DNA from: Larimichthys crocea
Taxonomy: Eukaryota > Chordata > Actinopteri > Sciaenidae
Assembly: GCF_000972845.2 (NCBI RefSeq)
Contig: NC_040032.1
Coordinates: 2,747,073 to 2,811,072, forward strand
Length of the DNA stretch: 64,000 nt
Reading direction: 5' to 3'
Below, one piece after another: positions 11,966-24,439 of the stretch. The position numbers and the translations under genes are program-made. How positions within the stretch are numbered: the first letter of the stretch is position 1; every line of letters begins with the position of its first letter. The notes beneath the pieces were generated by a model that ran no database searches, had not been told where the DNA came from, and worked only from the letters and a program-made list of their open reading frames with translations.

Positions 11966-12156
11966 ACCCATGAAAATGTGTTTCCTTTCTTAGAGAAAAC
12001 ATTTTCAGATTTTGACTTTGTCAGTAATGTTTTTGTAAAAACATGAGATTCCTTCTTTATCACCAATAATACCATGATATATGTGATTTGCTTTGAAAGC
12101 TTTCAACACAATAACAAACAGGAAAAGTGATTAAAATCGTGTGTTAATAACACTGG

Positions 12157-12162
12157 AATAAA
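12157..12162 (+). terminator. Poly(A) signal AATAAA of the CYP8B gene
   Basis: First canonical AATAAA after the stop codon, 192 nt downstream. It implies a short 3'UTR of about 210 nt. A later signal is possible. Confidence 0.55.
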
Positions 12163-12929
12163 ATGTTCATGCATTCATGAAGCAAAAGAACATTATTTTG
12201 ACAGTTCCTCTGCTAAAATTAATGACTGATAAATGGTAATTTGTAACAGATTTTCAAACCACCTAATCATCTTGCTAAATAATAACCTGGGGTTACTCCC
12301 ATAATCACATGTTGTGGGTGTATCTCAGTAATATTAAAGCATTGCACTCGCTTTTTGGGTTGGTGGTGGAGAAAGATTATTTGATGATCACAGCACCATA
12401 GCAAATACACACACACACATTTTTCCAAAAAGAGCTGAACATTGTATTACTGCATTTGTTTAAACAAGAGAGATTGAAGATAATGTAAATCATTTCAAAT
12501 GAAAATAAAAGTAAAAATGAAAACACTGTTTAATAGACTGCAATGTATTTCAACTGGTTTGGTGCATCTAGTACAGAATTGCTTACTGAATACACAATGT
12601 GGCCATACTATCATACTCACTTTAAGTTGAATAATTTGTGTATTGATGCTTGTTATATGAGGAAAGGATTGCACTACAAGCTCCTCTTTTGGTTTCACTC
12701 ACAGTCACACAGTCATCTGATAAAATATGGATAAAACATAGAGAAAATAATATGGATGGATTTGTTTGTCCTATTTAGCACATAAATTCTATAGCAACAA
12801 AGAGATTCTAGTGTTTATTTTAAAACATACAATACATGGCCAGGAAAGCAAACACCCCAGTATAATAAACATGCAAATGTTAAATACCACTGTAGATCCA
12901 TAAATAAAATAAAATATCTAAGTGTTTTT
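12163..12929. other. Gene-free DNA downstream of CYP8B
   Basis: AT-rich sequence with a short CA run near 12,407. No second CYP8B copy or exon is visible. Confidence 0.5.
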
Positions 12930-13117
12930 TTTGTGCCTTTTCAAGCTTTATTTGATAGATACAGCTGATGAGTGACAGGAATGTGGAGAGAGAGAATTGG
13001 GGAATGACATGCACCAAAGGGCTGCAGGTCGGATTCGAACCCTGGGCCACTGGGGCAAGGACTGAGCCTTTGTACATAGGGGCAGACACTCTACCAACTA
13101 AGCTAAACGACACACAC
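12930..13117 (-). mobile_element. tRNA-derived SINE
   Basis: On the minus strand the head contains a box A (TAGCTTAGTTGG, complement of 13,094-13,105) and a perfect box B (GGTTCGAATCC, complement of 13,031-13,041), the internal RNA polymerase III promoter of tRNA-derived SINEs. The body continues through an ATTCCTGTCACT motif to a TATCAAATAAAG-type tail. A second, more decayed copy lies at about 61,029-61,182. The family name is not assigned. Confidence 0.85.
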
Positions 13118-13197
13118 ATCTAACTGTTGTAATAAACCTCATATTACAGATGATGGCAGAGAGCAGTTTCTTTATTCTCGCTGTTATTCAAATCTAA

Positions 13198-13235
<38 letters not shown>

Positions 13236-13276
13236 ACACATATATATATATATATATATAGGTGTGTGTGTGTGTA
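13198..13276. repeat. Compound (CA)n(TA)n(GT)n microsatellite
   Basis: CA repeats run to about 13,240, TA repeats fill 13,241-13,260, and GT repeats follow to about 13,276. The arrangement is self-complementary, so one strand could form a hairpin with the TA block at its tip. Confidence 0.9.
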
Positions 13277-13829
13277 AAAGAGACGTGAGGGTAAGGGTAA
13301 ATGTAAGTCTGTCAGTAGACTGCTAGCTGTTGTGGATGACAGGTCATTCATTAATCCGTGTTTTTTCCTGTGTGATCAGTTGGTTGAAGAAACGTTGAAT
13401 GAAAGTAGAACAGACGAGCAAATCATGAAGGTACATAGAATAGGAACATAAAGGATTATGGGATTGTCCCTTTACCAAATAAATGATAGAAGCACTAAGC
13501 TGTCATCCTGCTCCAAACAGGTCGTCCTTGGCGACAAGCTTGCTGTGCAAAAAAAATCAAGCCCATAATTCAGTTACATTTTTTGTGTATCAGAATCAAT
13601 GATTCCACTCCTTTTGTGGTCTTTCAGGGACTAGTTGTGGTTTTATATTGGATTGCATTATATTCAGATTATAACTAATTATATAAATTTGTTCTTCACA
13701 TTTTTTTGTAAAAACTTTTTAAGTCTTTTTATCACAATTATTCTTATGAACAGATTTACTCTTGTCAGGTGGCTTCTTCCTCTTCGCCTCTGTCATTATG
13801 TCCATAGAGGCTGCTGAGTCTGGTTACAT
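13277..13829. other. Gene-free DNA
   Basis: AT-rich, with no coding or RNA signal that I can support. Confidence 0.45.
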
Positions 13830-14030
13830 CCAGGTCCCCCCACATCTGCATTCCTCTGCACCCCGGGGCTAAAAACTGCCTCTTGATCCGAAACGCCTGC
13901 GGTACAAACACTCCGGTGGGGCTCTGAGCTCACAGTCCAGGCAGCCCAGCTAATAAATTAGCAAACATTAGCTGACAGCAACAGTTTGCAGCCGTTTACT
14001 TTCTGTCCATCAGGAAACTCTGAAAATCAC
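13830..14030. repeat. Interspersed repeat, one of an inverted-orientation pair
   Basis: The reverse complement of this segment aligns with about 27,675-27,870. Shared landmarks, read on the other strand, are GAGTTTCCTGATG, GCTAATGTT, CCTGGACTGTGAGCTCA and a GGAGTG...GTACC block. The GC-rich part and TTAGC-rich spacer are typical of fish MITE-like repeats. The family is not known to me. Confidence 0.7.
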
Positions 14031-15820
14031 AGAGAGTTGAAATGAACAGTTGGAGGACATCAGAGAAAAAAACCAGCATGATCCAGTTACACAAACATAT
14101 ATTAAGTAGTTAGTGGTGTGTGACTTAGTGCTGTCAAGCTTTGTGTTCTTCTTGCAAGTGATCGTACCGGAACATAAAGTTACAACATACAAGAACAGGG
14201 TGTGCAGAGACAGAAAGAAACACCATTTACCTGATTGCACATCAGTGTAGCATCAAATGATTTAAAATCTGTTCTTTCAAAATTTCTACTCAGACTTCAG
14301 AATACTTTCAGCTAAAGACTGTAACTTTAAATGGGTCATGCTGAACTCTTAAACGTGCGTTCACTTTTGTCTTTCAGTTTTTCCTGTGACGTTCACAGCC
14401 CCCTTCTTTCAAGGCAATACATTTTTAGCTCTCAGTGCTCTAGGGCAATGTTTATAGTTTGATTTAATATGAAGCGTTTATTCTTTCAGCGTTGTAAGGC
14501 AAATCATCATCACTCTTTTCAATCATTTCAACTCACAGGTTTGACAGTATTACACTTCTTAAGGTAATGCTACAGTTCACCCCTAAGTGCTATTTATCCA
14601 TCCGTGTTGTTTTGGCAAGGTTTGGAAGGATATAATCAAACTAGATGGCACTCAATTGGCCAAAAGCTACGTTTGAAAAACTCTGTAGCAATGTCTCTTT
14701 CAAGAAATCATAAGTTATAAGTAGGAACTAGTTTTCTTACTCCCAAACTACAACCGCCAACCACAACCATAACAACTGAGCATCACTGAGCTAACTAACG
14801 TTACAGCTTAAGTGTGAAGGATGCCATTGATGTGTACACCCAAGCACAAACCAGTAATCGCCTCAGTCTGATTAGAGTGCATGTTTCAGAGACAGATCTT
14901 ATCAGCTGGAAAAGGTAGCTGTCAAACCCTGTAGATTATGATAATTTGTTTGAATGAAAACAGAGCTGATTTCCCGTTCAAACTTTTTAAGGACCCAAGG
15001 ACAAATATTACCAGTCCATCCTCCATCTTCTTTCTGCCTCATTATCTAACCGTCCCCACCTTAATTTCTCCCCCACTCCATTGCTTTCACCCCCTCCCCT
15101 ACATGTTCTGTCAGGACTGCTTTGTGTCATATTCTATCTGTGCTCAGTAATCATGCAGACAACCATGTGTAATTTGAAGCTACTTGTGTAGGAGAGGGAT
15201 TGGTGAAATACTCAAAAGGACTAGGAAGCCCCAGCTTTATGAGGAGTATCAAACAAATCAGATGTCTAAGTCAGAAGAAGGCTACACATTGTGTGTTACC
15301 AATAGGACAAAAAGACACAGAACAGACTGAGTAAAGAAGAGAAAGAGGAGTCCTGGGGGATGTGACAGTGTGATAGGAAAATCAGGTTTAGAGGGAGGAG
15401 AAGAGAGAAAGATCGGGCACTGAAAGGAAGGAGGGGAGAAGAAATGGAGGTCAAGGTGGGGGAGGAGAGAGGAAAAAGAGTTAAGCGACAACATCATCCG
15501 CCCTGGTGTTACACAAGTGTGTTCAGCTCTGTTCTGTCAAAGTGTATCAGTGGACTGGAAAGATGACAAACTGAAGCTCTTTGCTACACTGTGTACTGTA
15601 TTTAAGGATTGGCAAGAAAATGTATACCAAAGGAGTAGGTGTCAGTTCCAACTTACATCCTCAGCAGCCCAGGCTCCAAAATATGCAGGTGAATATAATA
15701 TTTAATGCTGAAAAAACACTCAACAAAAATATCTCATTTTCCCTGAGTTGCAGTTAAAGTTCAAAGACACAAACAAAAGGCTTTGTTTTCTCAAATTCTG
15801 TTCACAAAAACTCGCTTTTA
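14031..15820. other. Gene-free DNA
   Basis: No coding signal. A pyrimidine-rich (about 15,010-15,110) and a purine-rich (about 15,310-15,480) stretch give low-complexity frames. The sequence just left of 15,821 is the flank of the palindromic MITE. Confidence 0.45.
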
Positions 15821-16243
15821 GTGAGCGCTTCTCATTTGCCAAGAGAATCCATTCACCTGACAGGTTTGGCATATCAAGATGCTGATTGAACAGCAGGATT
15901 ATTCACAGGCGTGCCTTGGATTGGTCACAGTAAAAGGCCTCTTTAAACTTTGCAGCTTTATCTTGACAAAAGACATTTATTAGGCATTGAACTATGGTGA
16001 TTTCACATCAGGCCACAGATACCAATCTTTTTTTTTCCCCCAGGAGAACAAGGTCATAGCCAGCTCTACTCTACCCTCTGATTGGCTTACCCTGATATCC
16101 CAATGAAGTACTAGCCAAATTTTAGAGTGGCCTGTTATTGTGACCGATCCAAGGCACACCTGTGAATAATCATGCTGTTTAATCAGCATCTTGATAAGCC
16201 ACACCTGTCAGGTAGATGGATTATCTTGGGAAGAAGTGCCCAC
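15821..16243. mobile_element. Palindromic MITE, 423 bp
   Basis: The two ends are long imperfect inverted repeats. The left arm reads GTGAGCGCTTCTCATTTGCC and continues through CACCTGACAGG and TATCAAGATGCTGATT. The right arm carries the complements (AATCAGCATCTTGATAAGCC, CACACCTGTCAGG), ending GAAGTGCCCAC. The arms are over 100 bp each, with about 200 bp between. Both ends abut TA (15,819-15,820 and 16,244-16,245), consistent with Tc1/mariner-type insertion. There is no transposase reading frame. Confidence 0.85.
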
Positions 16244-17088
16244 TAACACAGATACTAACAAAGAGAAATAAAGCTTTAGTGTGCATAGAATAAGTCTGTA
16301 CCTTCATTTTACATCACCCTTTCAAGCAAAAAGTGCTTTGTTTAGATATTTGTGTAATAAGTTGATGCTTCCTTGATTTGTTTATGTACAGTAATATGGC
16401 CTAAAAGCCATATTAACTCCTAGTGCTTATGAAATTCCAAAAAAGCATCTTAATTTCATGTTTTTGTGAGTACTTATTATTAATTTGTATGTGTCAGCCA
16501 AACACTACATGTGCAGCAGTAACACTATAAAACAGTCCAAAAATTAAAGACACAAGGGAAAGAAAAGACAAATCCATATACACTAGCTATCAGAGCATAA
16601 CACGCTGCAGCAGAGATACAGAAAGTTAACTAAAGCACACCATGTACTTATAACGCATTCACTCATAACAAACCAGTCCTTGCAGTCTTTGGTCAGGGTA
16701 TTGTTTAACCTTGTTAACCAGTTTCCTGACGGTGAGAGGACAGTGTTTGTTCATATCAAAGTCCAAGACTGAATAGTAGCTTCCTAAGCATTGCTACTTC
16801 CAATTTGTTTTTGTTGTAGCATCATTTGTATTCCAATGTACTGTTTTATCAATCGATGGAAGTAAACTGACTTAGACTGTTTATGCGCATTGTAAATGAA
16901 AGTCTGATTGTCAGCCAAAATGGCTACCAAAATCGCACACCTTGTTGGCGTGTCTAGCTCCTGTCTCTGTCTTGTATTTTTTCATTTCCTGCCAATGAAC
17001 CTCGTTGGAAAAGCAATAACATCGTTGTATTGCTGCTACAAAACAATCAATCACTGCCTTACACAATGTTCAAAGTTGATGTTCATTC
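16244..17088. other. Gene-free DNA
   Basis: Nothing recognisable. The frame at 16,908-17,108 runs into the LTR and has no domain. Confidence 0.45.
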
Positions 17089-17093
17089 ACCTG

Positions 17094-17585
17094 TGTTATA
17101 AAAATTAGGGTTACACTGCTATTTAGATGTTTTTAACTTATACAATGTTTGTTCCTATTTATTACATGTCTTGAGGGCACTTCCCTTTATTGTTGTTTTA
17201 CTGAGACTGGCAGGGTAAGGTAAAGTTCAGGTTAATGTATAAATAGAACAGAATGAGGGCCAGGGACAGGTCAGAGAGGTGACATCTAGATTGGGGACAT
17301 ACTGTACTGGCTACTCATTAGGGGATATGCTGAAGAAAACCATTTAGATGCTATTATGCAAATTGTCTGTTAACAATTTACAGGGGTTGAGACAGCCCAT
17401 TTTTAGGAAAATATATAAGAACCAACTGTCAGAGCTCCTCAGGGAGCCTTTTTCTCTGTAACCCCTTTAGTGTGTTGCACTGTGAAACGCTCCTCTTGTA
17501 CAAGAACAATAAATTCAACTTAAACTTTGATACTTTGAATCCGGTCCTCCTTATTTATGGGTTTTTCTTTAAAATTCCAGTAACA
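17094..17585 (+). mobile_element. Solo LTR, 492 bp (family copy B)
   Basis: Begins TGTTATAAAAATTAGGG and ends CCAGTAACA. It is flanked by the 5-bp duplication ACCTG at 17,089-17,093 and 17,586-17,590. A TATA-like ATATATAAG lies near 17,411 and AATAAA near 17,507, so U3, R and U5 can be told apart. It is full-length homologous to copy A (9,589-10,084, opposite strand). No internal coding region remains. The exact short direct repeats and intact ends show a clean insertion followed by LTR-LTR recombination. Confidence 0.92.
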
Positions 17586-17590
17586 ACCTG

Positions 17591-19497
17591 TGTTTTGGTA
17601 TTTGCAGCATTTTCGAATTTTCAACCATCTCCTTTGTGTGTCAAAGTTTTATGTTTTTGTCTCTGACAAAATTGTTTATTTCTTTGTTTGTTGATTGTAA
17701 AACCACAATACTATAGCTAATATAGTAGACGCTACTTGATGCACAATATGTTAGAAGTAGCATTGTGAAAATTGAGTTGGGAGCTATAACTTGTGTGTTT
17801 GTTATATGGCCAATATGCTTTCAGTAGGCAAGCAGTAGCTTTTTAATTGTTCCTACACCAATTTATAATTGGCATACTAAAAGTTTCTCCACTTCACTGG
17901 CTGTTGTCTTGTTTGAGGCTTTTCTGAATTACTTTATTCAGAGGTTCTTTTGTGTGCATGTGGTGATATCTCTTGTTTTGGGCTTATGGATTCAGGAGGA
18001 GATGGACATGTTAAGTTGACAGAATGTGCGAGCAGAGAGCAGAGCCAACCACTGGATGGTAAGCAGCTTTTTGTTTTGCAGAATAAAAAAAACACTATAG
18101 TTACGAGAACAGATACACACATGCACTGAAAGACTTAGTTAGACAAGAATTATATATATATAAAAAAAGGCAAACTTTTTGCCTCACTGGCTTGTCGCTC
18201 TTCTAAGCAGTGGAGCATCGTGGTTTAGAGGCTTACCGGCTCCAGCTGTGTTTGTCTCTCTCTGCTGCCTCTTCTCTGATGAGTCAAAGATTAAAAAATG
18301 TGTCTCACATATAGAGTTTTTAATTACTGACACACACGTGACAAAACAAATCAATGTTATCAATGTATCACATAAATGATAGCCATGGTGTCACATCTTT
18401 TTCAATTAGATTATATTTATTTTGTTTGTCTCTGTATTTTACATTGAGGATTATGAAGGTGAAGTAAGGTTTCCTAAAGAAGTTCAAACTGAAATAACCT
18501 GCAGCGATTAGATTCATTAGCATCTGTTATAATAAATATGAGGTGATGCTTGTTATTTTGTTATTCTCTGGCATAATCCTATTGTGCATGCTCATGTTAT
18601 TATGAATGCACAGCGAAATCTCTCCAAAGGTCATCAGGTGATTTGGATCCTTTAATAGCCGATGGGATGTAAGCACCGCTGAGGAGAAGAAGGGCATTCA
18701 AACTATATTTTCTTGCATCCAGATGCACATGCACACTTTCACAATTTGTATTCTTTCGATAGGAATAATTCCCCCATACACATGCTGTCCTTTGTCAATC
18801 TCTTATGATTTCCCGAAAACAAAACAAACAAAAAGAAAAGAAAGAAAGAAACTGAATTGTGCATAGTGCTCTTGTGGCAACGAACAAACAGAGAGAAAAG
18901 TGATTTCTGAACAGGGGAGCTGCAGAGACAACACTATGAGTTTTCCCTAAGATGAATAATGGAAATCTATGACAGGTTGAAGCGCTGCGTTAGGCTGAAT
19001 ACACTGAGCACAGAGCCCCAGCCATGGGCTGTCATCGCCACCATTATTAGACCAATTATAATGCCGGATGGGAAAGAGGAAAAGAAAGATTGGGAAAGAC
19101 AGTGGGGGGGAAAAACAAACGTGACACCTCAGGGAATTCATTTTTAAAAAATTGTATAATCACAAAGTACATTTATAGAACTTTGCAGACTTGTTAGGGT
19201 AGGTAATGTTTGGCAATAGAGAGCATGATCTGCTAAGAATTCATTATTTAAGTTAATTAATTTCTGACATTTGATTTCCTATTCATTGCGTAACACTTCC
19301 TCTTACATGGATCTCTTTTCAGGAGCCAGTTGCACCAGCTGTTCACTAAAACTTAGCCTAGGTTTTAGGTTAGTACCTAGCCTACTTATAAAGTTCCAGT
19401 CTTTCCCTGTACAGAATATTCTTTCTGAGCTCCAGTAAAAGGATTCTAACAAAATGAGTATGTTTCTTCCAACTTTGCAAGAAGGAGTAAAACCTTA
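17591..19497. other. Gene-free DNA
   Basis: No exon or RNA gene identified. The stretch 18,570-18,720 and the 62-codon frame near 18,959-19,147 are less AT-rich and less repetitive than their surroundings. They could be conserved non-coding sequence, which cannot be judged from one genome. Confidence 0.4.
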
Positions 19498-19795
19498 ATG
19501 GATTGAGATCTGGGGCCAAGTCAACACCTTGAACTCCTTTTTTTTCCCTCAAACCATTCCTGAACCATTTTTGCTTTTGCTTGCACATTAAACCTACTGA
19601 AAAAGTCCACTGCAAATCACTCAAATCGTACACATGCCCATTTTCTCTGCTTCTAACACATTGCTGCTTCTGCACAGTGCTTCTAACTTTGAGGGCAAAA
19701 TGTTCCCTTGCTGCCCACTGACGTGTCATGGTGACAAGATAATCAATGTTATTCACTTCACCTGTCAGTGGTCATAATGTTATAGCGGATCGGTA
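19498..19795 (-). pseudogene. Tc1/mariner-like transposon, internally deleted
   Basis: The right end reads GTCATAATGTTATAGCGGAT followed by CGGTA, a decayed Tc1-like terminus. On the minus strand the N-terminal transposase start region (ENGHVYDLSDL, resembling a DLSEFD start) is joined almost directly to the C-terminal part (KWFRNGL...GVDLAPDLNPL, the SPDLNPIE motif region). The catalytic middle is missing. It is therefore a non-autonomous deletion derivative. The other end of a related element is at about 23,603. Confidence 0.85.
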
Positions 19796-22289
19796 TAAAA
19801 TCCCTATGGAGTTCATTTAACAAGCTAAATCACATAACATACTTATATATTCTTAATGTTTTAGTGAAAACACAAAGACTGAAGGCTGTTTGCAAGCTTC
19901 AATTAAATATACATCACAACACTTCTACACGACTGTAGTTTTTCTCACCAGCTGCCATAACAGAAAATGAAAACATGGTTCTCCAGTATACATAATACAA
20001 CAAGTATTTTTGACACAGTTATATGAAAATATGCAGATATCTGTTCTGGTATTTCAATCTATGCATTCCTAAGATTTCTGTGGGCTGCCATTGTGTTTAT
20101 ATTGGATTAAGGACTGTCTGTTTACTTGATTTCACTCCAGAGTAAACTCTCTCTTCTCGAGTGACATCTGCCACAATCGTTTCTCTCTTTGCAATGCAGC
20201 CAGACCCTCTTCAAATGAGGGCCTCCTCCACAGCCAAGAAATCCATTAGATGGAGTTTGATGCTGCCAAATGCTGCCTCAATTTCCTTTGCTCCTTTAGT
20301 TATTTTTGGAAACAAAACTCTCGGTGTCTGGCGCAGATTAAAATAAACAAGAACACACTGACATTCAGTTGAAAATCAAGCATTCTAGTTCCTTAACCAA
20401 ATTGTGACTTAATCTCTATTGTCTTACCATTACTTCCCCACACTTGACCTTAGCAGGTCATTTCATTCCCTGCAGCACACATGTCAAGACTTATGTAAAG
20501 CTCTATCAGCTGTGGTTGCTATTTGGATAGTTATAGTTAGTTATCCCAAAGTTATTTGCCAAACGCCCCCTCTGCAGTTAGCTTCCTCCCTGCATACAGC
20601 TAATATGAGTTCTTGTATTTTTACGGTGGATAGGCTTTTCAAGGTATGATGGTAATTTTCATGGTGCTCACTTTATATTGCTTCAGCGATAAGGCAAAGT
20701 GATTCATGTTTTTTTTTTTTTTTCATGTTGTCAACCTGTATAATTGATTCCAAAGATTGCAATCTAAGGTACAGTAACTTTTATTGCCAGAGCACTGCAT
20801 TAGGCAGAAGTTGCGCATGGTACTATTTGACTAATAACTTCCACCATGATGACCAATGACAAGTGAGTCTCAAACAAGGAAATATGGAGGCTTTTGAAAA
20901 CTCCCATTCTCTTCTCAACATTTCACCTTTCATTCTTCTGTCTGATTATACTAATTTGTCTTACTCGTCATACTTGGATTAGTTACTCGTTTTATGCATG
21001 TTTTTATTTGTGGCCTCAGTTCCTAATACCCTGTTGATATATTGTGCTATTTGATACACAAAGAGTGCATCCTCAAGAGCAGCACGAGTAAGACCGTTCT
21101 TTCAACAAATGTAGATTAAAGTTTTCTTATAAAACTATAATAACAAAGGAATAAATTCAATAAAACAGTAGTACACAGGCTTCTACACTGTTACTTTAGT
21201 CAAACACTATTTCAAATATGTGGATAGATTTTTGTCTAAATCTACTGCCTGATTAAATTTGAACTATCTAAGTAGTTTAAAGGATATGTCAATTCAGAGG
21301 TACTTCACTGCACATCGCTTCCAAAAATTACCAGGCTTATCGCAACCCAGGTTATTGGCCTAGAGAAATAATTTGACACTTCAGGTTCAACAATGATGAA
21401 TTTTGCATTTGACATCCTTTATTATGCTAAGAATACCGGTTTGCCTGATACAGGTTTTGGTATGACAACTGCACAATAGTATGGAATCAAAGGATGAAAC
21501 AATAGATATCTATACATGGGATAAAACAACTCCCTTGTTTCTGTTTGGAAACTGAGGGATTGACAAAGTGGAGATGGAGTTTGCTCAGTTGTCATGGCGA
21601 TAGCTCAGTCGACATCACGTGATATGTCCGTTTATTGATTTATTGATTGTCTTGTCCTGATCTCACTATTGTGGTGTTCCCCACATGCTGTTGCATGCGA
21701 TATCAAACAAACTGCAAAACTCTCAAAGGGGTCCTGTTGGTGTAGCAGCAGAGACCTTAAGGTGTAAATGCTTTGTGAAATACACTGATTACTTGTAACT
21801 TTAGGACTCTGGCTAGATGTTCTAACAGCCCAGCCGTGTAATAGAGTCCCACTGGCATGCTTTTTGTGGAGCTGGGGTGGGATCCCCATTATTCATTCTT
21901 TGTATCACTTGGTGCTGAGTGCACATCTTTCTCTCTGTCCTCCTCTTCAGTGGTAAGAGTTGCTCTGTGTGGGTGGGTCCTCTTCACCCAGCTTTAATGT
22001 AGTAATTTGGTGGTTGCTGTTAAAATTAAGATATGTGAGTGGGTTTTCTGCACACAGTTATCTTTCTCCTCCTGCCTGGCTTCACATTTACTTTCTTCCT
22101 GAACTTTATTTGAGGATTAAGCTGTTTGTACCGGAGCTGTGCAGCAGTTCAGTGACAGCGATGTCCACATATCAGTTCTGTCAGGTGGGAGCTGTTGTCA
22201 GGGCAATCTGTTCAAAATGTTCCATGCACAAATTAGCTTTTAGCCACGCTAGTGGTATGACTCTAGTGATGGCAATGTCATTCAGTCCA
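19796..22289. other. Gene-free DNA
   Basis: No convincing exon. A T homopolymer lies near 20,709-20,723. Frames at 20,161-20,346 and 21,960-22,313 lack domains and plausible splice context. Confidence 0.45.
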
Positions 22290-22920
22290 CTGATATATCT
22301 CAAATACTATTAGATGGATTACTGTGAAATTCTGGACAGACATTGTTCCCAAAGGATACATCCTCCTGACTTTACCTCTAGTGTCACCAGATGGCTGACA
22401 TTTTTTCCTTTTTGTAAAATATCTTGACTATTCTTGACCGTCTTAACTCTTTGACAGATTGCTGTGAAATTTGACATAGATATCCATGGTGCCCATAAGA
22501 TGTATTCTGATGACTTTAGAGATTGTTTTCTTTAGCCTCACTATGAGACTCACATTTCTTGTTTTTAGTGAAATACCCCAACAACTATTAGACGCAGTAA
22601 ACACTGGGTACGTATGTTCCCTCTAGGATGAATTTTCCTCACTTTGGTGATCCTTTGACTTCATCTTAGCCATGTCGTCACCAGATCGAAATGTTAATTG
22701 CTACAATGCTTTGTTAATTCTGATAAGTTAATAATAGCATTAGCACTAACCTGCTAAACTATGATAGTGAATATGTTAAACATGATTTAGCATCAGTATG
22801 TCAATACTATCATTATGAGCATGAGTTAGCATGCATGTTGCCGTTTAGCTCAAAACCCCACTGTGCTCACAGAGCCACTACAGGAGCATGACTGTAAACT
22901 CTCAGAGCTTTATGTTTGTG
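22290..22920. repeat. Degenerate modular interspersed repeat
   Basis: Three related modules follow each other. Each carries ATTRCTGTGAAATT or a relative, then GACAGACATTGTTCCC/GACATAGATATCCATGGTGCCC/TACGTATGTTCCC, then a GATG...CTGACTTTA/TGATGACTTTA/GGTGATCCTTTGAC block. They are followed by a TTAGC/AGCATGC-rich tail ending in ACTGTAAACTCTCAGAGC. This order is characteristic of a very common fish repeat. No coding potential is seen. Confidence 0.7.
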
Positions 22921-23602
22921 TAATGCACCAGCAAATGTATTTTTTTTTTTGAAGTGCACTGAGGTCATTTCCTCAACAGTCTAATTCAAATGCATCATAC
23001 TTTTTACAAAGTCCTGTAAGAGTATATGCTGATTCCTCTGAGTTCCCTACCTTGATTCCTTTGCTGCCGTCCTGAATCTCATTTTGGCTGGGATTACAGA
23101 TGGTAGGGATGGTTGTGCATAGTCTTTGAAAGGGACTTTGTTCTGAAGATGAGAGTGGAAAGTGAGTGGAGATGTCACAGGTGGAGGCCTCTGCAGCCAC
23201 AAGTTTCTGCACGGGCTTAAGGATTCAATGAAGCTGAACACCATCACTACCACCATACAGCTAATTAAAATAAGATAGAAAATCAGTCCCAGTGAAATAT
23301 TAAACATTAACTTGACTGTGACTTGCAACATCTATCATTTGATAGACACTGTAATTAAGATAATAAAGTTTAAATGCATTAGTAGTTCTATTTAAAACAT
23401 TGTTGCTGTGGAACAGATTCTTTTAAATGACAGTCTAATCTAATTTAGCTTTGAAGCTTTCTGCTTTGTCATTATTTAAGTCCCTTTGTAAACTTGGATA
23501 ACTAATGCAGCAAAGTGACCATAAAATCATGACTATGAGGAGGTGTGGCTACTATTGTATATTTAAAATATATACATACTGTACATACATATAGACAGTA
23601 TA
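22921..23602. other. Gene-free DNA
   Basis: Short frames on the minus strand at 22,973-23,331 have no recognisable domain. The sequence is AT-rich. Confidence 0.4.
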
Positions 23603-24155
23603 TACACTGATCAGCCATAACATTATGGCCACCTGTCTAAGATTGTGCAGGTCCCCTTTATTCCACGAAAACATCCCTGACCTGTCGAGTTATGGACACC
23701 AGAAGACCTCTGAATGTGTTTTGTGGTATCTGGCACCAAGGTGTTAGCAGTAGATCCTTTAAGTCCTATAACTTCGAGCCTCCATGGATCCATGGACTTA
23801 TGTGTCCAGAACATCCCACAGAGGCTCGATTGATTAAGATCTAGGGAATTTGGAGGCCAAGTCTACACCTTGAACTTCCTGAACTCGTTGCTGTGTTTCT
23901 CCATTCCTGAACCATTTTTGCGTTGTGGCAGGGCACATTATCCTGCTGAAAGAAGTCTGTGATCTTCACCTGTGCTTAGGTAGGTGATATGTGTCAAAGA
24001 AACATCCACATAGGACCCAAGGTTTCCCAGCAGAACATTGCCCAAAGCATCACAATGCCTCCACCGGCTTGCCTTCTTCCCATAGTGCATTCTGTTGCAA
24101 TGTGTTCCCCAGGATAGCGATGCATGTGCACCTGGCCATCACCATGATGTAAATC
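23603..24155 (-). pseudogene. Tc1/mariner-like transposon fragment (C-terminal half of transposase)
   Basis: Starts with the Tc1-like terminus CACTGATCAGCCATAACATT. On the minus strand the transposase C-terminal half can be followed: GKKASRWRHCDALGNVLLGN, then SYVDVSLTHIT, a decayed form of the GGGSVMLWAMFCW...VDVTLT region, and the region upstream of the terminus. Frameshifts and stops are frequent. Homology ends near 24,155, so the N-terminal half and the other end are lost. It is of the same family as 19,498-19,795. Confidence 0.88.
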
Positions 24156-24439
24156 ATTCCCAAGTTTTTATTATGATAATCATTTCATACCAAATTGCAT
24201 TTTACTTAAATCAAACACTTATTTGAACCCAGACAATGCTATTTCCTTAACCCTAACCAAGTAGATTTGTACCTAAACCTACTCAAACCTTAACCATAGC
24301 AGTGTCACATAATCAAAATGTTTTCAACAGTGATTTGTAACAGTTTTGGAAGGCACAGACAAATGATGTCCTGTTGATAGGGGTGTCATAATCAGAGCAG
24401 AAAATGTGTGTGTCTTCTGTGTGTCATTCTAGAGGGCGT

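Noticed and set aside
12163..12929. Search for a tandem second CYP8B copy, since fish often have several
   Set aside because: No heme-loop, ExxR or N-terminal sequence is found on either strand here or elsewhere in the window.
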